Origin: Hyphomicrobiales bacterium
GTDB lineage: Bacteria > Pseudomonadota > Alphaproteobacteria > Rhizobiales > Hyphomicrobiaceae
Assembly (NCBI GenBank): GCA_017304275.1
Contig: JAFKKW010000372.1
Coordinates: 1 to 9,781 of the forward strand
Direction of reading: 5' to 3'
DNA: 9,781 nt
The stretch's first letter is position 1. The number at the start of each line of letters is the position of its first letter. Both the position numbers and the translations under genes were made by a program. Below are positions 1 through 6,222 of the stretch, one piece after another. The notes under the pieces are model-generated. The model did not search any database and had not been told where the DNA came from. It was given only the letters and a program-made list of their open reading frames with translations.

Positions 1-511
1 AGCGCTCCGCCACGTTGGCGATGATGGCGCGCAGATCTTTCAGGTCGAGGATCGAGATCTTCTCGTCGGCGGCGACGCGGAAGGCGATGTTGAGCACGCC
101 TTCCTGCACCTCGTTGAGCTCCAGCATGCGCGAGAGCAGCAGCGGGCCCATGTCGAGCACCGTGGTGCGGATGGGGTGACCTTCCTTGCCGAACACGTCC
201 CAGAGAATGGTCGGGAAGGCCTTGGCGTGCCAATCAGATCCGAGACCGATCTCCTCGTTGCGCTTGACGATGAAGTCCTTCGCCTCGCCAACCGCAGCAA
301 TGCCGGAAAGGTCTCCTTTGATGTCGGCGGCAAAGACCGGGACGCCGGCCGCCGAGAAGCCTTCCGCGAGCACCTGCAGCGTGACCGTCTTGCCGGTGCC
401 CGTGGCGCCCGTGATGAGGCCATGGCGGTTGGCGAACCGCAGCTCGAGATATTCAGGCTTCGTGCTTTTGCCGATGAAGATCTTACCGTCCTGAAGCACC
501 GACTGGCTCAT
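1..511 (-). CDS. HerA-like/DUF853 (YjgR family) ATPase, N-terminal part, cut by window edge
   Basis: The reading frame opens at an ATG (509-511, minus strand) and stays open to the left edge, giving about 170 residues of a protein whose family is usually near 500. The start is well fixed: a GGAG-type ribosome site lies just upstream, and an in-frame TGA sits 13 codons before the ATG. The protein begins MSQSVLQDGKIFIGKS, and a Walker A P-loop GATGTGKT occupies residues 35-42. An ADIKGDLSG segment follows at about 61-70, then a stretch rich in acidic residues and leucines (DMGPLLLSRMLELNEVQEG). This order is characteristic of the DUF853 helicase-HerA-like ATPases such as E. coli YjgR. The cellular role of the family is poorly defined; a P-loop motor acting on DNA is inferred from homology to HerA. 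Walker B and the C-terminal half lie outside the window. It is divergent from mutA, and no functional link between the two is evident. Confidence 0.88.
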   Translation of the reverse strand, partial: MSQSVLQDGKIFIGKSTKPEYLELRFANRHGLITGATGTGKTVTLQVLAEGFSAAGVPVFAADIKGDLSGIAAVGEAKDFIVKRNEEIGLGSDWHAKAFPTILWDVFGKEGHPIRTTVLDMGPLLLSRMLELNEVQEGVLNIAFRVAADEKISILDLKDLRAIIANVAER

Positions 512-564
512 CCCGCTCTCCGAATTGACCCCGGCCGTCTCGCGCGCTCATGCCGGCCGCGCAC

Positions 565-580
565 CCGGCGAGCTCGCCGG
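565..580. repeat. 16-bp perfect palindrome upstream of the HerA-like gene
   Basis: CCGGCGAGCTCGCCGG is its own reverse complement. It lies 54 bp upstream of the HerA-like gene start, followed 6 bp later by a second short inverted repeat (GCCGA, one base, TCGGC, 587-597). It could be an operator or a hairpin in the 5' leader of the minus-strand gene. In DNA this GC-rich, a palindrome of this length can also arise by chance, so function is not claimed. Confidence 0.4.
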
Positions 581-620
581 AAAAGCGCCGACTCGGCTCG
601 CATGCGCCTCCGGGCCCTCA

Positions 621-660
621 TTGCATGAGCCCGGCGGCAAATGCAAATTCAGTTGCATGG
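621..660. promoter_or_regulatory. Candidate PccR/RamB-type (ScfR family) regulator site upstream of mutA
   Basis: Two half-sites, AATGCAAA (640-647) and GTTGCATG (652-659), are separated by four bases, so their TGCA cores lie exactly 12 bp apart. As I recall, the motif reported for PccR, the short-chain fatty acyl-CoA regulator of propionyl-CoA assimilation in Rhodobacter sphaeroides, is TTTGCAAA, four bases, TTTGCAAA, which has the same core spacing. Matches here are 6/8 and 5/8. A third TTGCATGA copy at 621-628 has its core 20 bp upstream of the first. The site lies about 210 bp before the mutA start, in the promoter region of a propionate-pathway gene, as expected for this regulator. Half-sites are degenerate and no pccR gene is in the window, so the assignment is inferred. 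Confidence 0.4.
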
Positions 661-869
661 GCCTCTCCGTCAAGCTGGGGAAATGTCTTCTGCTGGCGAA
701 TTAAGGACTTCGCCGTGATCGCCAACCGGCGCGGCGGGCGTCGCCCTACTGTCGCACAAGTGGATTTCCGCGTGCGCAATCCGCCACTTTTCCCTATAGA
801 GCAAGGCACGCGCGGGCGCTCGTTTCCCGCCCGACAAGACAACATCCGATCAACGGGGTTTTTTACTCA

Positions 870-2789
870 ATGACGGCCGCTGGCACCTCCGAAGGCGTTT
901 CTGCAACACCGCTTGCGGCTGATTTCGAAAAAGCGACCCGCGATCAGTGGCTGGCGCTTGTCGATAAGGCGATCAAGGGCGCCGATTTCGAGAAGAAGCT
1001 CGTCACGCGCACGGCAGACGGGATCCGCGTCGAGCCGGTCTACATGCGCGAGACGAGCGTGCCCGCGCTGCAGGCGGCTGTGCCAGGTCATGCGCCCTTC
1101 ACACGCGGCGCGCACAGCGCCGTACAGGGGCTCGGCTGGGAGATCCGTCAGCGCATCTCCGCGGAAGAGCCCGAAACCGCGAACCGGCAGATCCTCACCG
1201 AGCTCGACGGCGGCAGTAACGGCATCCTGCTCGACATCGAGGCTCCGGGAAAAACCGGATGCCGGATCACGAGCGCCGCCGACATGGCGGCTGCGCTCTC
1301 GGGCATGCGGCTCGATCTGGCGCCGGTGGAGATCAACGCCGGTCTCGGCGCAGCGGATGCGGCGGCCCAGCTCATCTCGGCGCTGTCCGGGCTCGGCATT
1401 CCCGCCAAGTCGGCGCAGGTCTTTCTCGGTCTCGACCCGATCGGGTCCCTCGCCCGCTGGGGAACGCTACCCGCGCCCGTGCAGCAGGTGCTGGTGGAGA
1501 CCATCGCGCTCGCCAGCGAAGCTCATGACGCGGCGCCGCTCGCCCGCACCGTCAAGGCCGATGCCACCGTCTATCACGAGGCGGGCGCAACGGATGCATT
1601 CGAGCTCGCCGCGCTCGGATCGACGCTGATCGCCTATCTCAGGATGTTCGAAGCGGCGGGCGTGCGTCCGGACGGCGCGCTCGGCCAGATGTCGTTCGTG
1701 CTCTCGTCGGACACGGACCTGTTCGCGACCGTCGCCAAGCTGCGCGCCGCGCGCCGCATCATCTGGCGCATCGCCGACGCGTCGGGTGCCGCGGATGCGG
1801 CATCCAACCTGCACCTCTCGGCTCATGCCTCCTTCCGCATGATGGCCAAGCGCGATCCCTGGACCAACATGCTGCGCTCGACGCTGGCCTGCGCGGGGGG
1901 CGTGCTCGGCGGGGCGGACGCGATCACGGTGCTGCCCTTCACGGCGGCGCTCGGGGAAGCCGACGACATCGCGCGGCGCATGGCGCGCAACATCCAGATC
2001 GTGCTGCAGGAAGAATCCTGGCTCGGGCGCGTCATCGATCCGATGGGCGGCTCCTGGTACATCGAAGCGCTGACCGACGAGCTGGCAAAGGCGGCGTGGA
2101 GCCTGCTGCAGGAGATCGAAGGCAAGGGCGGCATCCTTGCCGCGCTCGATCAGGGCTTCGTGCAGGACAGAATTGCGGCCGATACTGCGGCGCGCGCGAA
2201 AGCCATCGCCACGGGGCGCCAGGAGCTGACTGGCGTCTCGGCGTTCCCGCTGCTCGGCGACGACGGCGTCACGGTTGCCCCGGCCCGCACGGCGCCGGCG
2301 GTTCGCGGCAAGGAGATGGTGCGGCCGCTGGCGCCGCACCGGCTGGCCGAGCCGTTCGAGGCGCTGCGCGACGCGGCGGACGCCCATGCGGCGAAGACCG
2401 GCAAGGCGCTTACCGTATTCCTGTCCAGCCTCGGTCCCGTCATCGAGCACACGGCACGCTCGACGTGGACTAAAAACTATCTCGCGGCCGGCGGAATCGC
2501 GACCCTGACCTCGGACGGCTACGCGTCGGCAGAGGAGGCCGCGACGGCGTTCCAGGCGTCGGGGGCAACGGCCGCCTGCATCTGCTCGTCGGATACGCTC
2601 TATGCCGCACACGCGGAGGCGACCGCCAAGGCCCTCAAGGCCGCTGGCGCGAGGCTCGTGCTGATGGCGGGGCGGCCGGGGGAACGGGAAGCCGCCCTCA
2701 AGGCGGCGGGAGTGGACCAGTTCCTGTTTGCCGGCGCGGACGCGGTGGCGACCCTCAAGGGGCTTCAGGACCGGCTCGGAATTTCGTAA
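870..2789 (+). CDS. mutA: Methylmalonyl-CoA mutase small (beta) subunit
   Basis: This 639-residue protein is the non-catalytic partner of MutB in the heterodimeric cytoplasmic methylmalonyl-CoA mutase. The N-terminal segment PLAADFEKATRDQW and the following KAIKGADFEKKLVTRTADG are typical of MutA. Residues up to about 470 form the mutase barrel-like domain, including a GGSWYIEALTDELA segment also seen in the large subunit. A linker around 480-500 leads to a degenerate cobalamin-type domain (about 510-639). That domain lacks the DxHxxG motif: in an ungapped alignment to MutB, the cobalt-ligating histidine position is Glu526 in FLSSLGPVIEHTAR. This loss is normal for small subunits. The ATG at 870 has only a weak ribosome site (GGGG at 855-858, 11 bases away), but the family N-terminus supports it. 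mutB follows 69 bp downstream on the same strand, so the two are probably co-transcribed. A PccR-like site lies upstream. Assignment is secure. Confidence 0.95.
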   Translation: MTAAGTSEGVSATPLAADFEKATRDQWLALVDKAIKGADFEKKLVTRTADGIRVEPVYMRETSVPALQAAVPGHAPFTRGAHSAVQGLGWEIRQRISAEEPETANRQILTELDGGSNGILLDIEAPGKTGCRITSAADMAAALSGMRLDLAPVEINAGLGAADAAAQLISALSGLGIPAKSAQVFLGLDPIGSLARWGTLPAPVQQVLVETIALASEAHDAAPLARTVKADATVYHEAGATDAFELAALGSTLIAYLRMFEAAGVRPDGALGQMSFVLSSDTDLFATVAKLRAARRIIWRIADASGAADAASNLHLSAHASFRMMAKRDPWTNMLRSTLACAGGVLGGADAITVLPFTAALGEADDIARRMARNIQIVLQEESWLGRVIDPMGGSWYIEALTDELAKAAWSLLQEIEGKGGILAALDQGFVQDRIAADTAARAKAIATGRQELTGVSAFPLLGDDGVTVAPARTAPAVRGKEMVRPLAPHRLAEPFEALRDAADAHAAKTGKALTVFLSSLGPVIEHTARSTWTKNYLAAGGIATLTSDGYASAEEAATAFQASGATAACICSSDTLYAAHAEATAKALKAAGARLVLMAGRPGEREAALKAAGVDQFLFAGADAVATLKGLQDRLGIS

Positions 2790-2836
2790 GATACGGCGAT
2801 CCGGCCGAAAAAATCCCGCGTTCCCGGGCCAGGCGC

Positions 2837-2850
2837 CCGTTAAGAAACGG
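2837..2850 (+). other. Small hairpin in the mutA-mutB junction, just before the mutB start
   Basis: The 69-bp gap (2790-2858) contains CCGTT, four bases AAGA, AACGG, a 5-bp stem ending 8 bases before the mutB ATG. A second 5-bp stem, CGGGC/GCCCG, lies immediately upstream and overlaps it by two or three bases, so the two would compete. The AAGA loop is the only purine-rich sequence near the start, and it would be exposed in the hairpin. No strong Shine-Dalgarno or promoter is visible. A role in tuning mutB translation is possible, but the stems are short. Confidence 0.3.
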
Positions 2851-2858
2851 CTCAAAGC

Positions 2859-5042
2859 ATGACCAGCAGCATTCCGGATTTCACCAAGATCAACCTCGAG
2901 GGCGCGCGCAAGCCCAACGGCGTCGCGCATGAGCCGCCCGCGCCCAAGGACGACGAGGTGTTCACGACGCCGGAAGGCATTCCGGTGAAGCCGATCTATA
3001 CGGTCACCGACACGGCCGGGCTCGACTTCCTCGATACGTGGCCCGGCATCGCGCCCTACGTGCGCGGGCCGTACCCCACGATGTACGTCACGCAGCCCTG
3101 GACGGTGCGCCAGTATGCGGGCTTCTCGACGGCGGAGGATTCCAACGCGTTCTACCGGCGCAACATCGCGGCCGGCCAGAAGGGGCTTTCGGTGGCGTTC
3201 GATCTCGCGACGCACCGCGGCTACGACAGCGATCATCCACGCGTGCGCGGCGACGTCGGCATGGCGGGCGTCGCCATCGATTCCATCTACGACATGCGCA
3301 CCCTGTTCGACGGCATCCCCCTCGAGCAGATGACCGTCTCCATGACCATGAACGGCGCCGTGCTGCCGATCCTGGCGCTGTTCATCGTCGCGGGCGAAGA
3401 GCAGGGCGTGCCGGCGGCGAAGCTCGCCGGGACCATCCAGAACGACATCCTCAAGGAGTTCATGGTCCGCAACACGTACATCTATCCGCCCGAGCCTTCG
3501 ATGCGGATCGTGTCGGACATCTTCGCCTACACGTCCGCCAACATGCCGAAGTTCAACTCGATCTCGATCTCCGGCTATCACATGCAGGAAGCCGGCGCGA
3601 CGGCGGACCTCGAGCTCGGCTACACGATCGCGGACGGCATCGAGTATGCGCGCGCGGGCGTGGCGACGGGCCTCGACATCGACAAGTTCGCGCCGCGCCT
3701 GTCGTTCTTCTGGGCGATCGGCATGAACTTCTACATGGAGATCGCCAAGATGCGGGCCGCGCGCCTGCTCTGGGCCGAGCTCATCAAGAAGGAATTCAAG
3801 CCCAAGGACGTGCGCTCGCTGTCGCTCAGGACGCACAGCCAGACGTCGGGCTGGAGCCTCACGGCGCAGGACATTTTCAATAACGCGACGCGCACCTGTA
3901 TCGAAGCCATGGCGGCGACGCAGGGGCATACGCAGAGCCTGCACACCAACGGCATCGACGAAGCCATCGCGCTGCCGACCGACTTCTCGGCGCGTATCGC
4001 CCGCAACACGCAGCTTCTGCTACAGCAGGAGAGTGGCACCACGCGTCCCATCGATCCGTGGGGCGGCAGCCACTTCATCGAGCGGCTGACGTACGAGCTG
4101 GCGCTCAAGGCCAAGAAGCACATCGACGAGGTGGAGAAGCTCGGCGGCATGGCGAAGGCGATCGCGGCCGGCATCCCGAAAATCCGCATCGAAGAAGCCG
4201 CCGCCCGCACGCAGGCGCGCATCGACAGCGGCAAGCAGACCATCGTCGGCGTCAACAAGCTCTTGAGCAAGGACGACCTGGCGATCAACTTCCTCAAGGT
4301 CGACAACGCGTCGGTGCGCGAGCAGCAGATCGCGAAGCTCAAGCGGCTCAGGGCCGAACGCAACGAGGCCGAAACACAGGCGGCGCTCAACGCCCTGACC
4401 GAGGGCGCCAAGGGCAACGCGAACCTGCTCGACCTCTGCGTCAAGGCTGCGCGCGCGAAAGCGAGCGTGGGCGAGATGTCGGAAGCGATGGAAAAGGTGT
4501 TCACGCGCCACCGGGCGGAAGTGCGCGCCATTTCGGGTGTCTACAGATCGGAGGCCGGCGCCATGAACGACGATGTGGGAACCGTCATCCAGATGGCGGC
4601 CGCGTTCGAGAAGATGGACGGGCGGCGTCCGCGCATCCTGATCGCCAAGATGGGCCAGGACGGTCACGACCGCGGACAGAAGGTGATCGCGTCGGCGTTC
4701 GCCGACCTCGGCTTCGATGTCGACATCGGCCCCTTGTTCGCGACGCCCGACGAGGCCGCGCGGCAGGCGGTCGAGAACGACGTGCACGTGATCGGCGTCT
4801 CGACCATGACCGCGGGTCACCTGACGCTGGTGCCGGACCTCAAGGCGTCGCTGGCGAAGGACGGGCGCGAGGACATCATGGTGGTGGTCGGTGGCGTGAT
4901 CCCGCCGCACGACTACGAGGCGCTCTATGCGGCGGGCGCGTCGGCCATCTTCGGCCCCGGCACGAACATCCCGAAAGCTGCAGCCGACCTCATCAACAAG
5001 CTCAACGAGAAGTACGGGTACACGAAGGCCGCAGCGGAGTAA
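2859..5042 (+). CDS. mutB: Methylmalonyl-CoA mutase large (alpha) subunit, adenosylcobalamin-dependent
   Basis: The 727-residue protein catalyses the radical rearrangement of (R)-methylmalonyl-CoA to succinyl-CoA with adenosylcobalamin, feeding propionyl-CoA carbon into the citric acid cycle. Length matches the Propionibacterium large subunit (728). Catalytic positions known from that enzyme are conserved with a constant offset of three: Tyr86 in RQYAGFSTAE, Arg204 in MVRNTYIYPPEPSMR and His241 in SGYHMQEAGA. The barrel is followed by a linker and a B12-binding domain from about residue 588. The lower axial ligand is His603 in the DGHDRG motif (601-606), with the later VGGVIPPHDY and IFGPGTN segments of the fold. 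The ATG start gives the expected N-terminus (SSIPDFTKINLEG). It is paired with mutA as an operon. No meaB, epimerase or carboxylase gene follows in this window. It is not ethylmalonyl-CoA mutase, a related single-chain enzyme, because a MutA partner is encoded alongside. Confidence 0.97.
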   Translation: MTSSIPDFTKINLEGARKPNGVAHEPPAPKDDEVFTTPEGIPVKPIYTVTDTAGLDFLDTWPGIAPYVRGPYPTMYVTQPWTVRQYAGFSTAEDSNAFYRRNIAAGQKGLSVAFDLATHRGYDSDHPRVRGDVGMAGVAIDSIYDMRTLFDGIPLEQMTVSMTMNGAVLPILALFIVAGEEQGVPAAKLAGTIQNDILKEFMVRNTYIYPPEPSMRIVSDIFAYTSANMPKFNSISISGYHMQEAGATADLELGYTIADGIEYARAGVATGLDIDKFAPRLSFFWAIGMNFYMEIAKMRAARLLWAELIKKEFKPKDVRSLSLRTHSQTSGWSLTAQDIFNNATRTCIEAMAATQGHTQSLHTNGIDEAIALPTDFSARIARNTQLLLQQESGTTRPIDPWGGSHFIERLTYELALKAKKHIDEVEKLGGMAKAIAAGIPKIRIEEAAARTQARIDSGKQTIVGVNKLLSKDDLAINFLKVDNASVREQQIAKLKRLRAERNEAETQAALNALTEGAKGNANLLDLCVKAARAKASVGEMSEAMEKVFTRHRAEVRAISGVYRSEAGAMNDDVGTVIQMAAAFEKMDGRRPRILIAKMGQDGHDRGQKVIASAFADLGFDVDIGPLFATPDEAARQAVENDVHVIGVSTMTAGHLTLVPDLKASLAKDGREDIMVVVGGVIPPHDYEALYAAGASAIFGPGTNIPKAAADLINKLNEKYGYTKAAAE

Positions 5043-5311
5043 GCGCGCAATCTGCATTCGCGCGGATCGCGGCGTCCTGGAGTCCGCCGCCAAAGACACA
5101 AGCTCTGATTTTTTTCTTGCGACGGGAATAACAGGTCGCCGGCATTCCTGCAGGGATGTCGCTCCGTCTTCAGATAACCCATTCATTCGTCTGACGTTCG
5201 CCCGGCGGATCGCGCGTGGACGCGCGAGCCCCGCGCCACATCGCGTGCTTCAGTTGCAACACCCGTGCACATATCTTCCGACGCCGTGCTAATTCCCCCT
5301 ACAGCTCCTGG
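5043..5311. other. Gene-free region between mutB and the outer-membrane gene
   Basis: No plausible gene is seen. A 6-bp stem GCGGCG/CGCCGC with a 10-base loop (5069-5090) lies 27 bp after the mutB stop and might help end transcription, but the nearest T-run (seven T at 5109-5115) is 18 bases further on, so it is not a classical intrinsic terminator. CATTCC-TGCA-GGGATG at 5143-5158 is an imperfect palindrome around a PstI-type CTGCAG site, with one G-T wobble pair. Base composition becomes noticeably more AT-rich toward 5300. Confidence 0.5.
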
Positions 5312-5337
5312 TTAATGACCTGTTAATAATCGGTTAG
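5312..5337. promoter_or_regulatory. CtrA-like binding box (TTAA-N7-TTAA, with a third half-site)
   Basis: TTAA at 5312-5315 and TTAA at 5323-5326 are separated by exactly seven bases, the arrangement of the binding site for CtrA, the cell-cycle response regulator of Alphaproteobacteria. A third half-site, TTAG at 5334-5337, continues the same 11-bp phase, and one more TTAA follows at 5341-5344 out of phase. The array lies 28-53 bp upstream of the outer-membrane gene start, where bound CtrA would be close to or over the promoter. CtrA is known to control cell-envelope genes in several members of the class. Activation or repression cannot be told from sequence. Confidence 0.5.
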
Positions 5338-5364
5338 TTGTTAAGTGTGCGTTTGGGGGTATTT

Positions 5365-6063
5365 ATGCGTAAGTATTTGGTTGCGTTAGCGTTTTTGTCA
5401 TCGTCGATTTTTTCCACAGCGGGGCAGGCCGGAGACTGGACAGGCCCCTATATCGGTGCCCACGGCGGCTGGAGTGATTGGAGCCTGGCTCGGCCGGACG
5501 ATCCAACGTCACCCACGCAGACAATCGATGGGGCCTTCGGCGGCGCTCAGATCGGTTACAATTATCAACTTCCGAGCAACATCGTCATCGGCGCGGTGGC
5601 TGATGTGTCCATCGGCGATCTCGACAACAGTCCGATCACCGACGGCGGTACGATCATGGTCAACAGCGATATCGACGCTTTCGGTACGTTGCGTGGCCGT
5701 CTCGGCTACTCGTTCGGTCACGTTCTCGCTTACGGTACGGTGGGTGCCGCTTGGATGAACGGATCGACCACGGAGGAGTGCCCCGCCGGCGCACAATTCG
5801 GTCATTGCTCAAGAGTAGGTGCCTACACCGAGACGGACGACTTCACGCGGTGGGGCTGGGCCTACGGTGGTGGCGTCGAAGTGGAAGTCGCGGAGAACAT
5901 CAGCCTGTTCGCCGAATACCTGCGCCTCGATTTCGGGACGGAGACCCACGATCTCGGACCGAAGTCCAACGACCGGAAAGTCGAGATCGAGGATGTCGAC
6001 GTCGTGCGCGCCGGCATCAACTTCAAGTTCGGATCCCGGGAGACGACCGCGTCGCTCAAATAA
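5365..6063 (+). CDS. Outer-membrane beta-barrel protein, Omp25/31-like, with signal peptide
   Basis: The 232-residue product starts with a Sec signal peptide, MRKYLVALAFLSSSIFSTAGQA, probably cut after Ala22, followed by GDWTGPYIGAHGGW, the typical first strand of Omp25/31-type porin-like barrels (OMP_b-brl family). Further hallmarks are GAFGGAQIGYNYQL (56-69), TLRGRLGYSFGHVLAYGTVG (108-127), GWAYGGGVEVEV (164-175), ISLFAEYLRLDFG (179-191) and the last strand VVRAGINFKFG (213-223). An 8-strand barrel in the outer membrane is expected. I chose the ATG at 5365 because GGGGG at 5355-5359 gives good ribosome spacing; a TTG nine codons earlier (5338) would spoil the signal peptide. Two cysteines, 139 and 148, sit in a probable surface loop and could form a disulfide. 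The chain runs 11 residues past the penultimate aromatic of the last strand, an unusual tail. The first codons are T-rich (TTG, TTA, TTT) unlike neighbouring genes. Precise role (structure, adhesion, surface antigen) is unknown. Confidence 0.85.
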   Translation: MRKYLVALAFLSSSIFSTAGQAGDWTGPYIGAHGGWSDWSLARPDDPTSPTQTIDGAFGGAQIGYNYQLPSNIVIGAVADVSIGDLDNSPITDGGTIMVNSDIDAFGTLRGRLGYSFGHVLAYGTVGAAWMNGSTTEECPAGAQFGHCSRVGAYTETDDFTRWGWAYGGGVEVEVAENISLFAEYLRLDFGTETHDLGPKSNDRKVEIEDVDVVRAGINFKFGSRETTASLK

Positions 6064-6090
6064 CCGAGAGATACCGAGGCTCGTAAAGAT

Positions 6091-6121
6091 ACGCCGCAAA
6101 GCTCGCGCTTTGCGGCGTTTG
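6091..6121 (+). terminator. Intrinsic terminator after the outer-membrane gene
   Basis: A perfect 12-bp stem (ACGCCGCAAAGC, 6091-6102, with GCTTTGCGGCGT, 6107-6118) closes a TCGC loop and is followed by TTTGTC. It starts 28 bp after the stop codon. The T-tail is short, so efficiency may be moderate, but the stem is strong. It closely resembles the terminator at 7413-7441. Confidence 0.8.
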
Positions 6122-6222
6122 TCATTGGAGTGGCTTGGTTCCACCTTTCGTCGGCTAGCAATCCGGCCGCAGGTCGCCTAACTCGTGTGCAAGACCAATC
6201 AGCCGAACGGGGACAAGCTCTC

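Larger units (their letters stand above)
512..869. other. Divergent intergenic region between the HerA-like gene and mutA
   Basis: This 358-bp gap must hold promoters for both divergent genes. No convincing sigma-70 promoter could be picked: TATAGA at 795-800 could be a -10 box for mutA, but no good -35 lies 16-18 bp upstream. It contains a 16-bp perfect palindrome (565-580), a small GCCGA-C-TCGGC inverted repeat (587-597), and three TGCA-centred sites at 621-660, all described separately. Open frames crossing it have no family resemblance and no ribosome site, so I see no gene here. The 3' part (700-869) is less GC-rich and ends in a T-run (859-864) just before the mutA start. Confidence 0.6.

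Noticed and set aside
795..800. TATAGA as the mutA -10 promoter element
   Set aside because: No recognisable -35 hexamer lies 16-18 bp upstream; too weak to call a promoter.
1467..3944. 825-codon open frame on the minus strand, antisense to mutA and mutB
   Set aside because: It is rich in Arg, His, Glu and Asp with no family resemblance, crosses the mutA-mutB junction, and is the expected shadow of GC-rich codon bias. The sense genes are certain.
5069..5115. Stem GCGGCG/CGCCGC plus seven T as a mutB terminator
   Set aside because: The T-run begins 18 bases after the stem, too far for an intrinsic terminator, and the loop is large. Kept only as a remark.
4020..5186. 388-codon open frame antisense to the end of mutB
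   Set aside because: Same kind of Arg/Val/Leu-rich shadow; it overlaps the conserved B12 domain coding of mutB.
5252..5270. Second PccR-like pair (GTTGCAAC, then GTGCAC) before the outer-membrane gene
   Set aside because: Core spacing is 11 and not 12, the second half-site is poor, and there is no metabolic reason for propionate control of this gene.
5338..5364. TTG start nine codons upstream for the outer-membrane gene
   Set aside because: It adds MLSVRLGVF ahead of the charged MRK signal-peptide start and has no ribosome site; the ATG at 5365 has GGGGG at good spacing.
6130..6222. GTG start 31 codons upstream for the oxidoreductase
   Set aside because: The extra residues lie in the leader just after the terminator and have no similarity to MDR N-termini, while MKAIKV at 6223 is the usual family start.
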